From the NCBI GenBank assembly GCA_016932385.1, contig JAFGCY010000079.1, positions 1-53,430 on the forward strand: a stretch of DNA of 53,430 bases, written 5' to 3'. Shown piece after piece: positions 39,540-47,491 of the stretch (its first letter is position 1; every line of letters starts with the position of its first letter). A program made the position numbers and the translations under genes. The notes below the pieces were generated by a model. That model worked only from the letters and a program-made list of their open reading frames with translations. It was not told where the DNA came from and ran no database searches. This DNA comes from a bacterium (lineage in GTDB: Bacteria > 4484-113 > JAFGCY01).

Positions 39540-39844
39540 CCAAGCATAACGGCAAAATCAGTTTTGATTACTACCGCGGAACGCGCATGGTCTACGCGCC
39601 GGCTGTGAAGTGGTACAACTTTGCCGGCCTGCCATATGGCAGTGAGATGGAGCGCGTGCTGGAGCCCGCGCGCAATGAGGAAGAAGACGCTGTTGTCGTT
39701 GCGCCAGACAAGTACACCGCGATGCTGCTCAAGCTCGAAAGCTATGGGCGCAACATCCCCGTGATTCTTGGTGAGAAGCAGGCTATTCGTCTGGTCGATG
39801 AGCGTTGTACCGGCCTGAACGGCAACGGCAACGGCCATTTCTAG
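39536..39844 (+). CDS. Small protein of unknown function
   Basis: A 102-residue soluble protein. It has no signal peptide or TM segment. The middle (VVVAPDKYTAMLLKLESYGRNIPVILGEKQ) looks like an alternating strand-helix unit. The C-terminus is Gly/Asn-rich (LNGNGNGHF). The ATG overlaps the stop of the propeller gene, so translation is coupled. No family recognised. Confidence 0.5.
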   Translation: MTKHNGKISFDYYRGTRMVYAPAVKWYNFAGLPYGSEMERVLEPARNEEEDAVVVAPDKYTAMLLKLESYGRNIPVILGEKQAIRLVDERCTGLNGNGNGHF

Positions 39845-39885
39845 CCGAACCACTGTGTTCACAAACGATCGCGTCACCATCTCGG

Positions 39886-39891
39886 TATAAT
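39886..39891 (+). promoter_or_regulatory. TATAAT box abutting the hutI start codon
   Basis: A perfect -10 hexamer ends seven bases before the GTG start of hutI; no Shine-Dalgarno is seen. A leaderless mRNA is predicted. No good -35 is visible. Confidence 0.45.
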
Positions 39892-39898
39892 CTTCATC

Positions 39899-41200
39899 GT
39901 GATAGATCTACTTATCTCACCGTGCCGCCAGGTTGTCGGCTTAGCGGGCGATAATGCCAAGCCGCGCCGGGGCCAGGCGCTGTCGGACCTGGGTCTGATC
40001 GAGCATGGTGCCGTAGGCATCAGCGTGGCCAATGGCACCATCGAGTACGTCGGCCCGGTCGCCGACTTGGACAGCTCGTTGCTCAGTGCCAGCTGCCCGG
40101 TGCTCGATGCCGCCAACTGCGTCGTGATGCCCGGTTTCGTCGACAGCCATACGCACCTGGTCTTCGGCGGTAGCCGTGCCGACGAGTTCTTCCGGCGGAC
40201 GCGCGGCGAAACCTACCAGGAAATCAGCCGTTCAGGCGGCGGGATCAATAAAACCGTCCAGGCCACGCGACAGACCAGCGGCGAAGACCTGTTCCGCTCC
40301 GCGCAGCAGCGCCTGCTGCAGCTCTACAACAACGGCACCACCACCGTCGAAATCAAGAGCGGCTACGGACTCGACTTCGAGAACGAGCTGAAAATGCTCG
40401 AGGTGATCTCGCACCTGGCCGAGGTTTCACCCGGTCTGATCCTCGGCACTTTTTTGGGCGCGCACTTCTTCCCCCCCGAATACAAGGAAAACCGCGCCGG
40501 CTACGTTGCCGAAGTGATCCGCCAGTTGGAGCATGTCGCCGATCACAGCCTGGCCGACTTTTACGATATCTTCATCGATCCTCTGGCCTTCAGCCGCGAC
40601 GAAGCGGAGCAGATCGTCGCCGCGGCCCAATATACATCCCTCGCTCTGCGACTGCACGCCGACGAGTTCGGCGACGATGGCACGGCGGCGTGGGGAGTGA
40701 ACCAGGGCGCGCTGTCCTGCGACCACCTGGGCGGCATCGGTCCGGAAGGGATCGCCGCACTGGCCGCCAGTGACACGGTGGCGACACTGCTACCGGCCAC
40801 GATGTTCTTCAGCGGGCATGGGGAATACGCGCCGGCGCGAAAGCTGATCGAGGCGGGCTGCGCCGTAGCGCTGGCGTCCGACTTGAATCCCGGCTCCAGC
40901 CTGGTCTACAGCCTGCCGTTGACGATGACGCTAGCCGCGCTGAATATGGCGATGAGCGCCGAGGAGTGCATCACGGCCTGCACCATCAACGCCGCGCACG
41001 CGCTGGGTCTGGCCAGCCTGATCGGCAGCCTGGAGCAAGGCAAGCGCGCCGATGTGATCGTGCTCAACGTGCCGCATTACGAGGAGATCGCCTATCACGT
41101 CGGATGCGAGATCGTGCGCGACGTGATCATCCGCGGCCGCGTGATCAAACGCAACGGCGGCCTTGTTCTGCAGCAGCTTGACCGAGGGTTAACAGCTTAG
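39899..41200 (+). CDS. hutI: Imidazolonepropionase
   Basis: Third step of histidine degradation: hydrolyses imidazolone-5-propionate to N-formimino-L-glutamate. 433 residues in the amidohydrolase fold. The metal site MPGFVDSHTHLVFGG is present, as is the substrate segment RADEFFRRTRGETYQEI; the later metal His and Asp lie in LRLHADEFGDDG and ASDLNPGS. It starts at GTG and has no ribosome site, with a -10 hexamer just before. hutH follows 98 bases later in the same direction; hutU is not in the window. Confidence 0.96.
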   Translation: MIDLLISPCRQVVGLAGDNAKPRRGQALSDLGLIEHGAVGISVANGTIEYVGPVADLDSSLLSASCPVLDAANCVVMPGFVDSHTHLVFGGSRADEFFRRTRGETYQEISRSGGGINKTVQATRQTSGEDLFRSAQQRLLQLYNNGTTTVEIKSGYGLDFENELKMLEVISHLAEVSPGLILGTFLGAHFFPPEYKENRAGYVAEVIRQLEHVADHSLADFYDIFIDPLAFSRDEAEQIVAAAQYTSLALRLHADEFGDDGTAAWGVNQGALSCDHLGGIGPEGIAALAASDTVATLLPATMFFSGHGEYAPARKLIEAGCAVALASDLNPGSSLVYSLPLTMTLAALNMAMSAEECITACTINAAHALGLASLIGSLEQGKRADVIVLNVPHYEEIAYHVGCEIVRDVIIRGRVIKRNGGLVLQQLDRGLTA

Positions 41201-41298
41201 CCGTCAGGGTATAGACTTGTGCGCGGCGGACAGTGAGCGCCATGATTACGCGGGCAGGTTGCCAGCCCAACGCAACACCTACGTTCAAGGAGTAATCC

Positions 41299-42867
41299 AT
41301 GTCGTTGACGATTGACGATGGGCATCTGACGATTGAAGATGTCGAACAAGTAGCCATCCATCGCGTACCGGTCGCGATTGGCGCCGGCGCTTACCAGCGG
41401 ATGCAGGCCAGCCGTGATCTTGTTCTGAAGCTGATCGATGAAGGCGCCGCGATCTATGGCGTCACCACGGGCATTGGCGAACTGGCGCGAATCAGGATTA
41501 CGCAGGAGCAGTGCGAAGAGCTGCAGCGGCGGATCATCTACAGCCACTGCGCCAGTGCCGGCGATATCCAGCCCGAGGCCGTGGTGCGCGCGGCGATGCT
41601 CTGCCGCACGCGGATGCTCTGCCAGGGATACTCCGGTGTTCGCCCCGTTCTGCCGGATACCTTTGTTGAAATGCTCAACAAAGGTGTAACGCCGGTGGTT
41701 TACGAGAAAGGCAGCGTGGGCTGCAGCGGCGACCTGTCCCCGTTAAGCATGATGGCAATCGTGCTGCTCGGCGAAGGCGAAGCCTTCTACCAGGGCCGGA
41801 TCATGCCCGCCGCCGAGGCACTGAAACTGGCCGGTATCGAGCCGATTAAGCCGACCGCCAAGGAAGGCCTGGGCATGATCAACGGCACGCAGATGATGGC
41901 CGGCGAAGCCAGCCTGCAGCTCTGCGAGACGATCCGGCTGTACAAGAACGCCTTGATCGCCTTCGCCATGGCGCTGGATGCCCTGAAGGCGGTTACCGGT
42001 CCGTTCAACGAGCTGGTCCATCGCGTCCGCCCGTACGACGGAGCCCAGGCAACCGCCGCCGCGCTGCGCCAGCTGTTTGCGGACAGCGAGATCATGGCCG
42101 ACCTGAGCGGCAAGGTCCAGGACGGCTACTCGATGCGCTGCACCCCGCAAGTGATGGGCGCCACGCTGGACACCTTCCACTTCGTCCGCCGCCAAGTGGA
42201 AACGGAGATCAACAGTGTGATCGATAATCCGCTGTTCTTCTCCGGCGCTGAGAAGTATTTCGGCGCCGGTAACTTCCACGGCCAGCCGCTGGCGATGGCG
42301 ATGGACTTCATCGCGATCGCGACGTCCGAGGTGGCCAGCCTGGCCGAGCGGCATACGAACCGCCTGCTCAACCCGACATTAAGCGGCCTGCCCGACTTCC
42401 TGATCGAGGGCAAGGGGCTCAACAGCGGCCTGATGGTGGCGCAGTATACGCAGGCCGCGGTCTGCAGCGAGAACCGCGTGCTCTGCCACCCGGCGGTGGT
42501 CGACAACGTTTCGGTCAGCGCCGATCAGGAAGACCACGTCAACATGGGCCCGGTGGCGATTCGCAAGTACAAAGAGATCATCAAGAACACGCGGATCGTG
42601 CTGGCGATCGAGATGTACGCCGCCGCCCAGGCGATGGACTTCCGCGCCCGGGGCCGCACGCGCGATGCCGAAGGCGGCAAAAAGCTCAAGCCCGGCAAGG
42701 GCACCGGCGCCGCCTACGAGGTGATCCGCCAACATATCCCGTTCATGGAGGACGACCGCGCGATGAACTACGACATCAAAAAGATGTGCGAGTTGATCGA
42801 GAGCGGCGAGATCCTCGAGGCGGTCGAGGGCGCGGTCGGCGAGATCAAGCTAAAATATCAGCCATAA
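41299..42867 (+). CDS. hutH: Histidine ammonia-lyase
   Basis: Removes ammonia from histidine to give urocanate, using an MIO cofactor built from three adjacent residues. 522 residues. The MIO region reads GSVGCSGDLSPLS, with Cys142-Ser143-Gly144 where the usual triad is Ala-Ser-Gly. Substrate-pocket residues fit histidine: IYSHCASAGD carries the Ser-His pair typical of histidine lyases, unlike Tyr or Phe lyases. Other conserved segments: IYGVTTGIGE, VIDNPLFF, and SADQEDHVNMG. AAGGAG precedes the ATG. Co-directional with hutI. Confidence 0.92.
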   Translation: MSLTIDDGHLTIEDVEQVAIHRVPVAIGAGAYQRMQASRDLVLKLIDEGAAIYGVTTGIGELARIRITQEQCEELQRRIIYSHCASAGDIQPEAVVRAAMLCRTRMLCQGYSGVRPVLPDTFVEMLNKGVTPVVYEKGSVGCSGDLSPLSMMAIVLLGEGEAFYQGRIMPAAEALKLAGIEPIKPTAKEGLGMINGTQMMAGEASLQLCETIRLYKNALIAFAMALDALKAVTGPFNELVHRVRPYDGAQATAAALRQLFADSEIMADLSGKVQDGYSMRCTPQVMGATLDTFHFVRRQVETEINSVIDNPLFFSGAEKYFGAGNFHGQPLAMAMDFIAIATSEVASLAERHTNRLLNPTLSGLPDFLIEGKGLNSGLMVAQYTQAAVCSENRVLCHPAVVDNVSVSADQEDHVNMGPVAIRKYKEIIKNTRIVLAIEMYAAAQAMDFRARGRTRDAEGGKKLKPGKGTGAAYEVIRQHIPFMEDDRAMNYDIKKMCELIESGEILEAVEGAVGEIKLKYQP

Positions 42868-42892
42868 CCTCGCGCTGTCCAGGGAGGAGGCG

Positions 42893-44035
42893 ATGAAACT
42901 TTTAAGCGCATTGCTGGCGCTCGCGATTGTGGGCGCCATGACGCCGGTGTTCGCGGCGGACTGGACGCAGCCCGAATCGCTCGATATTTACGATCCGTCC
43001 ATTCTGGACCTGCTGGACACCGATCTCGACGCGATCATGAACACGGCCTGGGAGGCCTATGGCGACGGAGATTACGAAAAGGCCGCGCAGTACTACCTGG
43101 CCCTGCTGTACGCGGACTTGGGCAACGAGATCACGCTGTACAACCTTGCCGGTTGCTATGGTCTACTGGATCAGCCGGAGCTCGCCACTGAGTTTCTGGA
43201 GCGCTCGTTCGCAGCCGGCTATACAGATATCGGGTATGCCCGTGAGGATCCCGATTTCGCTACGGTTCGCGATACGCCGGTTTTCCAGGAAATGCTCGAG
43301 CGCATGGAGCAGCAACTCAAAGAATCTGAAGCCGAATGTGGAAATGTCGTCTACTTCAAGGAGCCGGTCTACCTGCGCGGCCGGATCTACCTGCCCGAGG
43401 ACTTCGATCCGCGCGAATCCTATCCGCTGGTCGTCGGCCTGCACGGTTTCGGCAGCCAGCCCGATCGCTATGTGCGGCTCTGGAAGCGGTTTGAGAAAGT
43501 CGATTTTATTTACGTGGTGCCCCAGGCCCCCTACCCCTTCATGTCCGACATCGATGCAGTCGGTTACAGCTGGGGCAGCTGGATCGAAGGCGAACCGCTG
43601 CCACCGCGCTCCTGGCAGCTGTCGCGCGAGTACATTGGCGACGTGATCGAGACCATCCGCGGCTTGTATAAAGTTGACGATGTTTACCTGCTCGGGTTCT
43701 CACAGGGCGCGGGTATGGCGCTTTCCGCCGGGATCGCGCTGCGCAACCAGATCAAAGGCATCATCGCCTTTGGGGGCTGGTTGGAGGACGAGTGGCTGAC
43801 CGCGGACGAACTGGCGCACGGCAGCAATGTGCGCGTGTTCCTGGCCCACGGTAATGAGGACATGGTCGTCGAGTTCTCCCATAGCGAGGAAGCCCGGGAC
43901 AAGCTGCTCGAACTCGGCTATGACGTTACGCTGCACGAATTCACCGGCGGGCATACAGTGCCGGAAGAAGCGCTCAAGGTGGTCAGCGAGTGGATGGCCT
44001 ATGAGCCGCCCGAAGACACTGCCGAAGAAGAGTAA
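42893..44035 (+). CDS. Exported esterase with TPR-like region (phospholipase/carboxylesterase family)
   Basis: A 380-residue secreted protein. The signal peptide is about 1-22, cleaved near VFAAD. A TPR-like helical region follows (about 50-115: AWEAYGDGDYEKAAQYYLALLY). The alpha/beta-hydrolase domain (about 155-370) has nucleophile Ser270 in GFSQGAGM, Asp323 in GNEDMVV and His354 in GGHTVP. The family hydrolyses short acyl esters; the substrate is not clear. GGGAGGAGG precedes the ATG, 25 bases after hutH, so it may be in the hut transcript. Confidence 0.87.
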   Translation: MKLLSALLALAIVGAMTPVFAADWTQPESLDIYDPSILDLLDTDLDAIMNTAWEAYGDGDYEKAAQYYLALLYADLGNEITLYNLAGCYGLLDQPELATEFLERSFAAGYTDIGYAREDPDFATVRDTPVFQEMLERMEQQLKESEAECGNVVYFKEPVYLRGRIYLPEDFDPRESYPLVVGLHGFGSQPDRYVRLWKRFEKVDFIYVVPQAPYPFMSDIDAVGYSWGSWIEGEPLPPRSWQLSREYIGDVIETIRGLYKVDDVYLLGFSQGAGMALSAGIALRNQIKGIIAFGGWLEDEWLTADELAHGSNVRVFLAHGNEDMVVEFSHSEEARDKLLELGYDVTLHEFTGGHTVPEEALKVVSEWMAYEPPEDTAEEE

Positions 44036-44065
44036 GCCGACTAAGCGGCTGATTGTTGCCTTAGG

Positions 44066-46081
44066 CTAAGCCTTGCCCAGCACCGCGTCACGCAGGACGA
44101 GCGCGATGTCGCGGACCGGCAGGTTTTCGCGGCCGGTCTCCTTTACCGCATCGTCGAGCATCGTCATGCAGAACGGACAGGCCACGGCGACCAGGTCCGG
44201 CTTGGCCGCGGCCAGCTGCTCGATGCGGAATTGGTTGACGCGCGTGCCTTCCAGTTCTTCCATGAACATCATGCCGCCGCCCGCACCGCAGCAATAGCCT
44301 TTGTCGTGGTGGAAGCTGCCCTCGCGCAGCTTGATGTCGCCGATTGCCTGCAACAGCTGCCGCGGTTCGTTGTAGATCTCGTTGTAGCGTCCGAGATAGC
44401 ACGAGTCGTGGAATACCACCGCGCGCGCCTCGCCCTGGTGCTGCGGAACCAGCTTGCGCTCGCGCATCAGGCGAACCAGCAGCTCGCTGTGATGCAGCAC
44501 TTCAGCGAACTCCACGCCGAACTGCGCGTATTCGTGTTTCAACGTATTGAAGCAATGCGGGCAGGAAGTGAAGACTTTCTTGACTTTGCCGTCCTTGAAC
44601 TGCTCGGCATTCATCTCGATCAGCGCCTGCGCCAGGTACTCGTTGCCGCACCGGCGGGCCGGGTCGCCGCAGCAACTTTCGGCGTCCAGCACCGCAAAGC
44701 AGACTCCGGCATGGTTCAGCAACTCGACCAGCGCGCGCGCCGTGGCCTTGTTGCGCTCGTCCAGGGAAGCGAAACAACCGACAAAATAGACGTACTCCGC
44801 GTCGGGTTTGTCGCTGAGTGTCGGTACCTCCAGCCCTTCCGCCCATTCCAAGCGCTGGTGTGCGCCGATGCTCCAGGGATTCCCCTGGGTTTCCAGTCCC
44901 TTGAAGGTCGCCACCAGCTCTTTGGGGAAGCGCCCCTCCTCTTCCAGGACAAGGTGCCGGCGCATGTTGACGATCGGTTCTACGTGCTCTAAGAGCACCG
45001 GGCAGTGCGTGTCGCAGGCACCGCAGGTGGTGCAGGCCCAGAGCTGCTGGTCGGTGTGGATCTCGCCCACCAACGCCGGCAGCTCGGACTCGAACTCGCG
45101 CGCCGGGTCGTCTGCCTTGGCGGCCAGGGCTTTAAGGATTTGCGGCTGGCTGCCGTAGATCCGGTCGCGCGTCCCGATCAGGATGTGCCGTGGACTGAGC
45201 GCCTTGCCCGTCGAGTTGGCCGGGCAATAGTAGTCGCAGCGCCCGCATTCCGTGCAGTTGTACGCGTCGAGCCAGTTCTTCCAGCTTAAGTGCTTGAGCT
45301 CGCTGGCGCCGTAGACTTCCAGGTCTTCATTCTCGAAATCGATCTTGTTCAGTTCGCCGAACGGTGTCAGCCGCCGCAGGTATACGCCGGGTATCGACAA
45401 CAGCACATGGAAGTGCTTGCCCAGCGGCAGCAAGTTGAGGAATACCATCAGTGTGATGAGGTGGATCCACCAGCTGACCAGGCGGATCATGGCGATATCG
45501 CCCGCGGACAGCTGGCCGAGCAGGCGCGCGACGATGCCTTCAGCAGGCGAGATCCAGCCGTGATCGAGCGAAATCGCCGTACGGGCTCCACCGATCAGGA
45601 AATCGGTGATCATCAGAATTCCAATGAATGCCAGGATCAACAGCGCTTCACGACTGAGCTCCAGGCGCTTGGGCTTGGTCACGGTACGCCGCCACAGCGC
45701 GTAGATCACCGCCAGCAGCACTAGTAGCTCAAAGACATCGCGCAGCACGTAATAGACCTGCCCCAGTAGCTGGTCGTGGCCTAACAGCGGCAACGGGAAG
45801 TCGCCGTTGGGCCCCTGGATCAGGAAATGCAGCGTGTTAAGCAGGACAACGACGAAGCCCCAGAAAATGAAAAAGTGCATGATGCCCGCGGCCAAATCGC
45901 CGTGTAGCAGCCGCACCTGCCCCAGCACATACTTGAAGACGCCGGCGATCCGCTGATCCGGCTGGGGGCTGCGGTCCACCGAGCCGGCCCAGCGCAACAG
46001 GCGCAGGCGTTTGCCCATCGTATACGCGAACCAACCCAAGCTGGCTATCAGAACAATGACGTAGATGATCGTTGCTAGCAT
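44066..46081 (-). CDS. Membrane FeS oxidoreductase, ETF:menaquinone oxidoreductase-like
   Basis: A 671-residue electron-transfer protein. The N-terminal half has five or six TM helices like NarI (about 1-232), with His residues suitable for haem b. Two [4Fe-4S] motifs follow (Cys276/279/282/286 and Cys350/353/356/360). Two CCG domains (CCGD at 470-473 with CPHC at 507-510; CCGA at 597-600 with CPFC at 635-638) bind the non-cubane cluster type known from HdrB. This order matches the EtfAB:(methyl)menaquinone oxidoreductase family, which passes electrons from acyl-CoA dehydrogenases via ETF to quinones. The crotonase-like gene upstream fits. No etfAB in the window. Confidence 0.87.
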   Translation of the reverse strand: MLATIIYVIVLIASLGWFAYTMGKRLRLLRWAGSVDRSPQPDQRIAGVFKYVLGQVRLLHGDLAAGIMHFFIFWGFVVVLLNTLHFLIQGPNGDFPLPLLGHDQLLGQVYYVLRDVFELLVLLAVIYALWRRTVTKPKRLELSREALLILAFIGILMITDFLIGGARTAISLDHGWISPAEGIVARLLGQLSAGDIAMIRLVSWWIHLITLMVFLNLLPLGKHFHVLLSIPGVYLRRLTPFGELNKIDFENEDLEVYGASELKHLSWKNWLDAYNCTECGRCDYYCPANSTGKALSPRHILIGTRDRIYGSQPQILKALAAKADDPAREFESELPALVGEIHTDQQLWACTTCGACDTHCPVLLEHVEPIVNMRRHLVLEEEGRFPKELVATFKGLETQGNPWSIGAHQRLEWAEGLEVPTLSDKPDAEYVYFVGCFASLDERNKATARALVELLNHAGVCFAVLDAESCCGDPARRCGNEYLAQALIEMNAEQFKDGKVKKVFTSCPHCFNTLKHEYAQFGVEFAEVLHHSELLVRLMRERKLVPQHQGEARAVVFHDSCYLGRYNEIYNEPRQLLQAIGDIKLREGSFHHDKGYCCGAGGGMMFMEELEGTRVNQFRIEQLAAAKPDLVAVACPFCMTMLDDAVKETGRENLPVRDIALVLRDAVLGKA

Positions 46082-46168
46082 GCACTTACCCGTCGCGTGT
46101 GATTACACCGACGCCCGCAGCATCGCTGGGGCTACTCCCACCATAACTTGCGGCCTGAGCCAGCGGCG

Positions 46169-46197
46169 ATTATACCTAACCGTGGCAGCCTGGGCAA
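46169..46197 (-). promoter_or_regulatory. Promoter of the FeS oxidoreductase gene
   Basis: On the minus strand TTGCCC (46192-46197) and a perfect TATAAT (46169-46174) are spaced by 17 bases. The leader to the ATG is about 80 bases and ends in GGGTAAG. It is thus separate from the crotonase-like gene upstream. Confidence 0.65.
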
Positions 46198-46212
46198 TTT
46201 AGCGGCAGCTGC

Positions 46213-47379
46213 TCAGTCGAACACGGGTACCCGGTCAACCGGATTGCGGCTGAGCACAGCGTTGATCCCGCGCCGGCGATGCTCGGTATGCATCAGGTCG
46301 CCGCACAGCTTGGCTTCCGCATGCGCCTCCGCAGGGAAGCTGCCGACCAGCTCGCCGAAGGTCATGGTCCGCCATTTGGCGAACAGCTCCCGCAGACCGC
46401 CGACCGCAGCCGGCGCCAGGGGTTTGCCCAGCTCCGCCAGTCGCTTGTTGATCTCCTTGGTCAGCGCCTTCAGGTCTTCCTTGTCCGGCGCATCTCCCAG
46501 GTCGGCCAGCTGCGCCGCGATCTCCTCACGCAACGCGGCGTAGGCGGCGGGGTTCATCCGCGCGGTGACCAATTCGTCCAGTTCAGCCGCCGTCGCCAGC
46601 TCGAATTCGGAACCGTTTAAATGATCCTCATCACGGACAGCTAGCTCCAGCGCGGCGTTGATCAGCATGTGCTGGCATTGGCCGGCATGGGCCGCCCACA
46701 TCGCCGGCCAGGTCTCCGGCGGAATCTCGCGGCGGTCCGGCGGTTCCGGCGTATTGATCACGGCCTGGACCAGGTTCGCCTTGCGCAGTTGATGCGCGCC
46801 GACTGGATTGCCGGTCAGGCCCATATACGCCGCATTGGCGGCATTGGATTTCAGGAATACATTCAACACCCCATTCCAGCCGGGCACGATCCCCAGGTGG
46901 ACCTCGCTGAACTGCAGCCTGGTGTGCTGGTCACAGACAATGCGCTCAGCGAACAGGGGCCACTCGACGCTGCCGCCATAGCGGTCGCCGCAAACGATCG
47001 AGACCGTGTTCAGATACGGCCACAGGTGTTTGACGCGGATATCCAGGTCGGTACCCCGCAGCAGATGACGGTCGATCGCCGCGTAATCACAGTCGCCGCT
47101 GAACTCAGTGATATCCGCGCCGGCGTGGATCGGATCGTAGTCCCCATAGAAGACGCAGAAGTCCAGTTCTTCCTTGTTGTCTTCCAAGATGGCGACTGCT
47201 TGCTCCAACTCAGCCATGCCGGTGGAATCAACGGCATGCAGCTTTTTGGGATCGGGGTTGGAATAACGTAGAAGCGTGCCTGATTTTGTACCGCGGATTA
47301 CTTTTTCTAGGCGAACGTATCCGGCGTCCCCTTTGTACAACGTGCTGCGCTCAGCGCTAGACTGCATGTCGGCAACCAT
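46213..47379 (-). CDS. Crotonase-fold enoyl-CoA hydratase/isomerase-like protein
   Basis: A 388-residue protein with a crotonase domain in the N-terminal 235 residues: the oxyanion segments VFYGDYDPIHAGADI and VCGDRYGGSVEWPLFAERIVCD are visible, followed by EVHLGIVPGWNGV. Family members use such loops to bind acyl-CoA thioesters. The protein is about 120 residues longer than typical, with a helical C-terminal tail (about 240-380). The canonical hydratase Glu pair is not obvious, so the exact activity is uncertain. TGGAGG precedes the ATG. Adjacent and co-directional to the oxidoreductase, consistent with beta-oxidation-type metabolism. Confidence 0.72.
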   Translation of the reverse strand: MVADMQSSAERSTLYKGDAGYVRLEKVIRGTKSGTLLRYSNPDPKKLHAVDSTGMAELEQAVAILEDNKEELDFCVFYGDYDPIHAGADITEFSGDCDYAAIDRHLLRGTDLDIRVKHLWPYLNTVSIVCGDRYGGSVEWPLFAERIVCDQHTRLQFSEVHLGIVPGWNGVLNVFLKSNAANAAYMGLTGNPVGAHQLRKANLVQAVINTPEPPDRREIPPETWPAMWAAHAGQCQHMLINAALELAVRDEDHLNGSEFELATAAELDELVTARMNPAAYAALREEIAAQLADLGDAPDKEDLKALTKEINKRLAELGKPLAPAAVGGLRELFAKWRTMTFGELVGSFPAEAHAEAKLCGDLMHTEHRRRGINAVLSRNPVDRVPVFD

Positions 47380-47479
47380 AAGCGTCCTCCAGGAAATTAC
47401 CGCGCGTGGTCGCGCGTCGTACGGTTCGTATCCACATTAATTATGCCACGCTGCCTCGATTACCCCAAGCGGCTTAGCC

Positions 47480-47485
47480 TAAAAT
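47480..47485 (+). promoter_or_regulatory. TAAAAT box abutting the dinG start codon
   Basis: A -10-like hexamer ends six bases before GTG 47492. No Shine-Dalgarno or clear -35 is present. A leaderless mRNA is predicted by analogy to the other cases. Confidence 0.35.
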
Positions 47486-47491
47486 AGTGCT

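Noticed and set aside
39899..42867. A complete hut operon
   Set aside because: hutI and hutH are present, but hutU and a formiminoglutamate hydrolase are not within the window, so only a partial pathway can be claimed.
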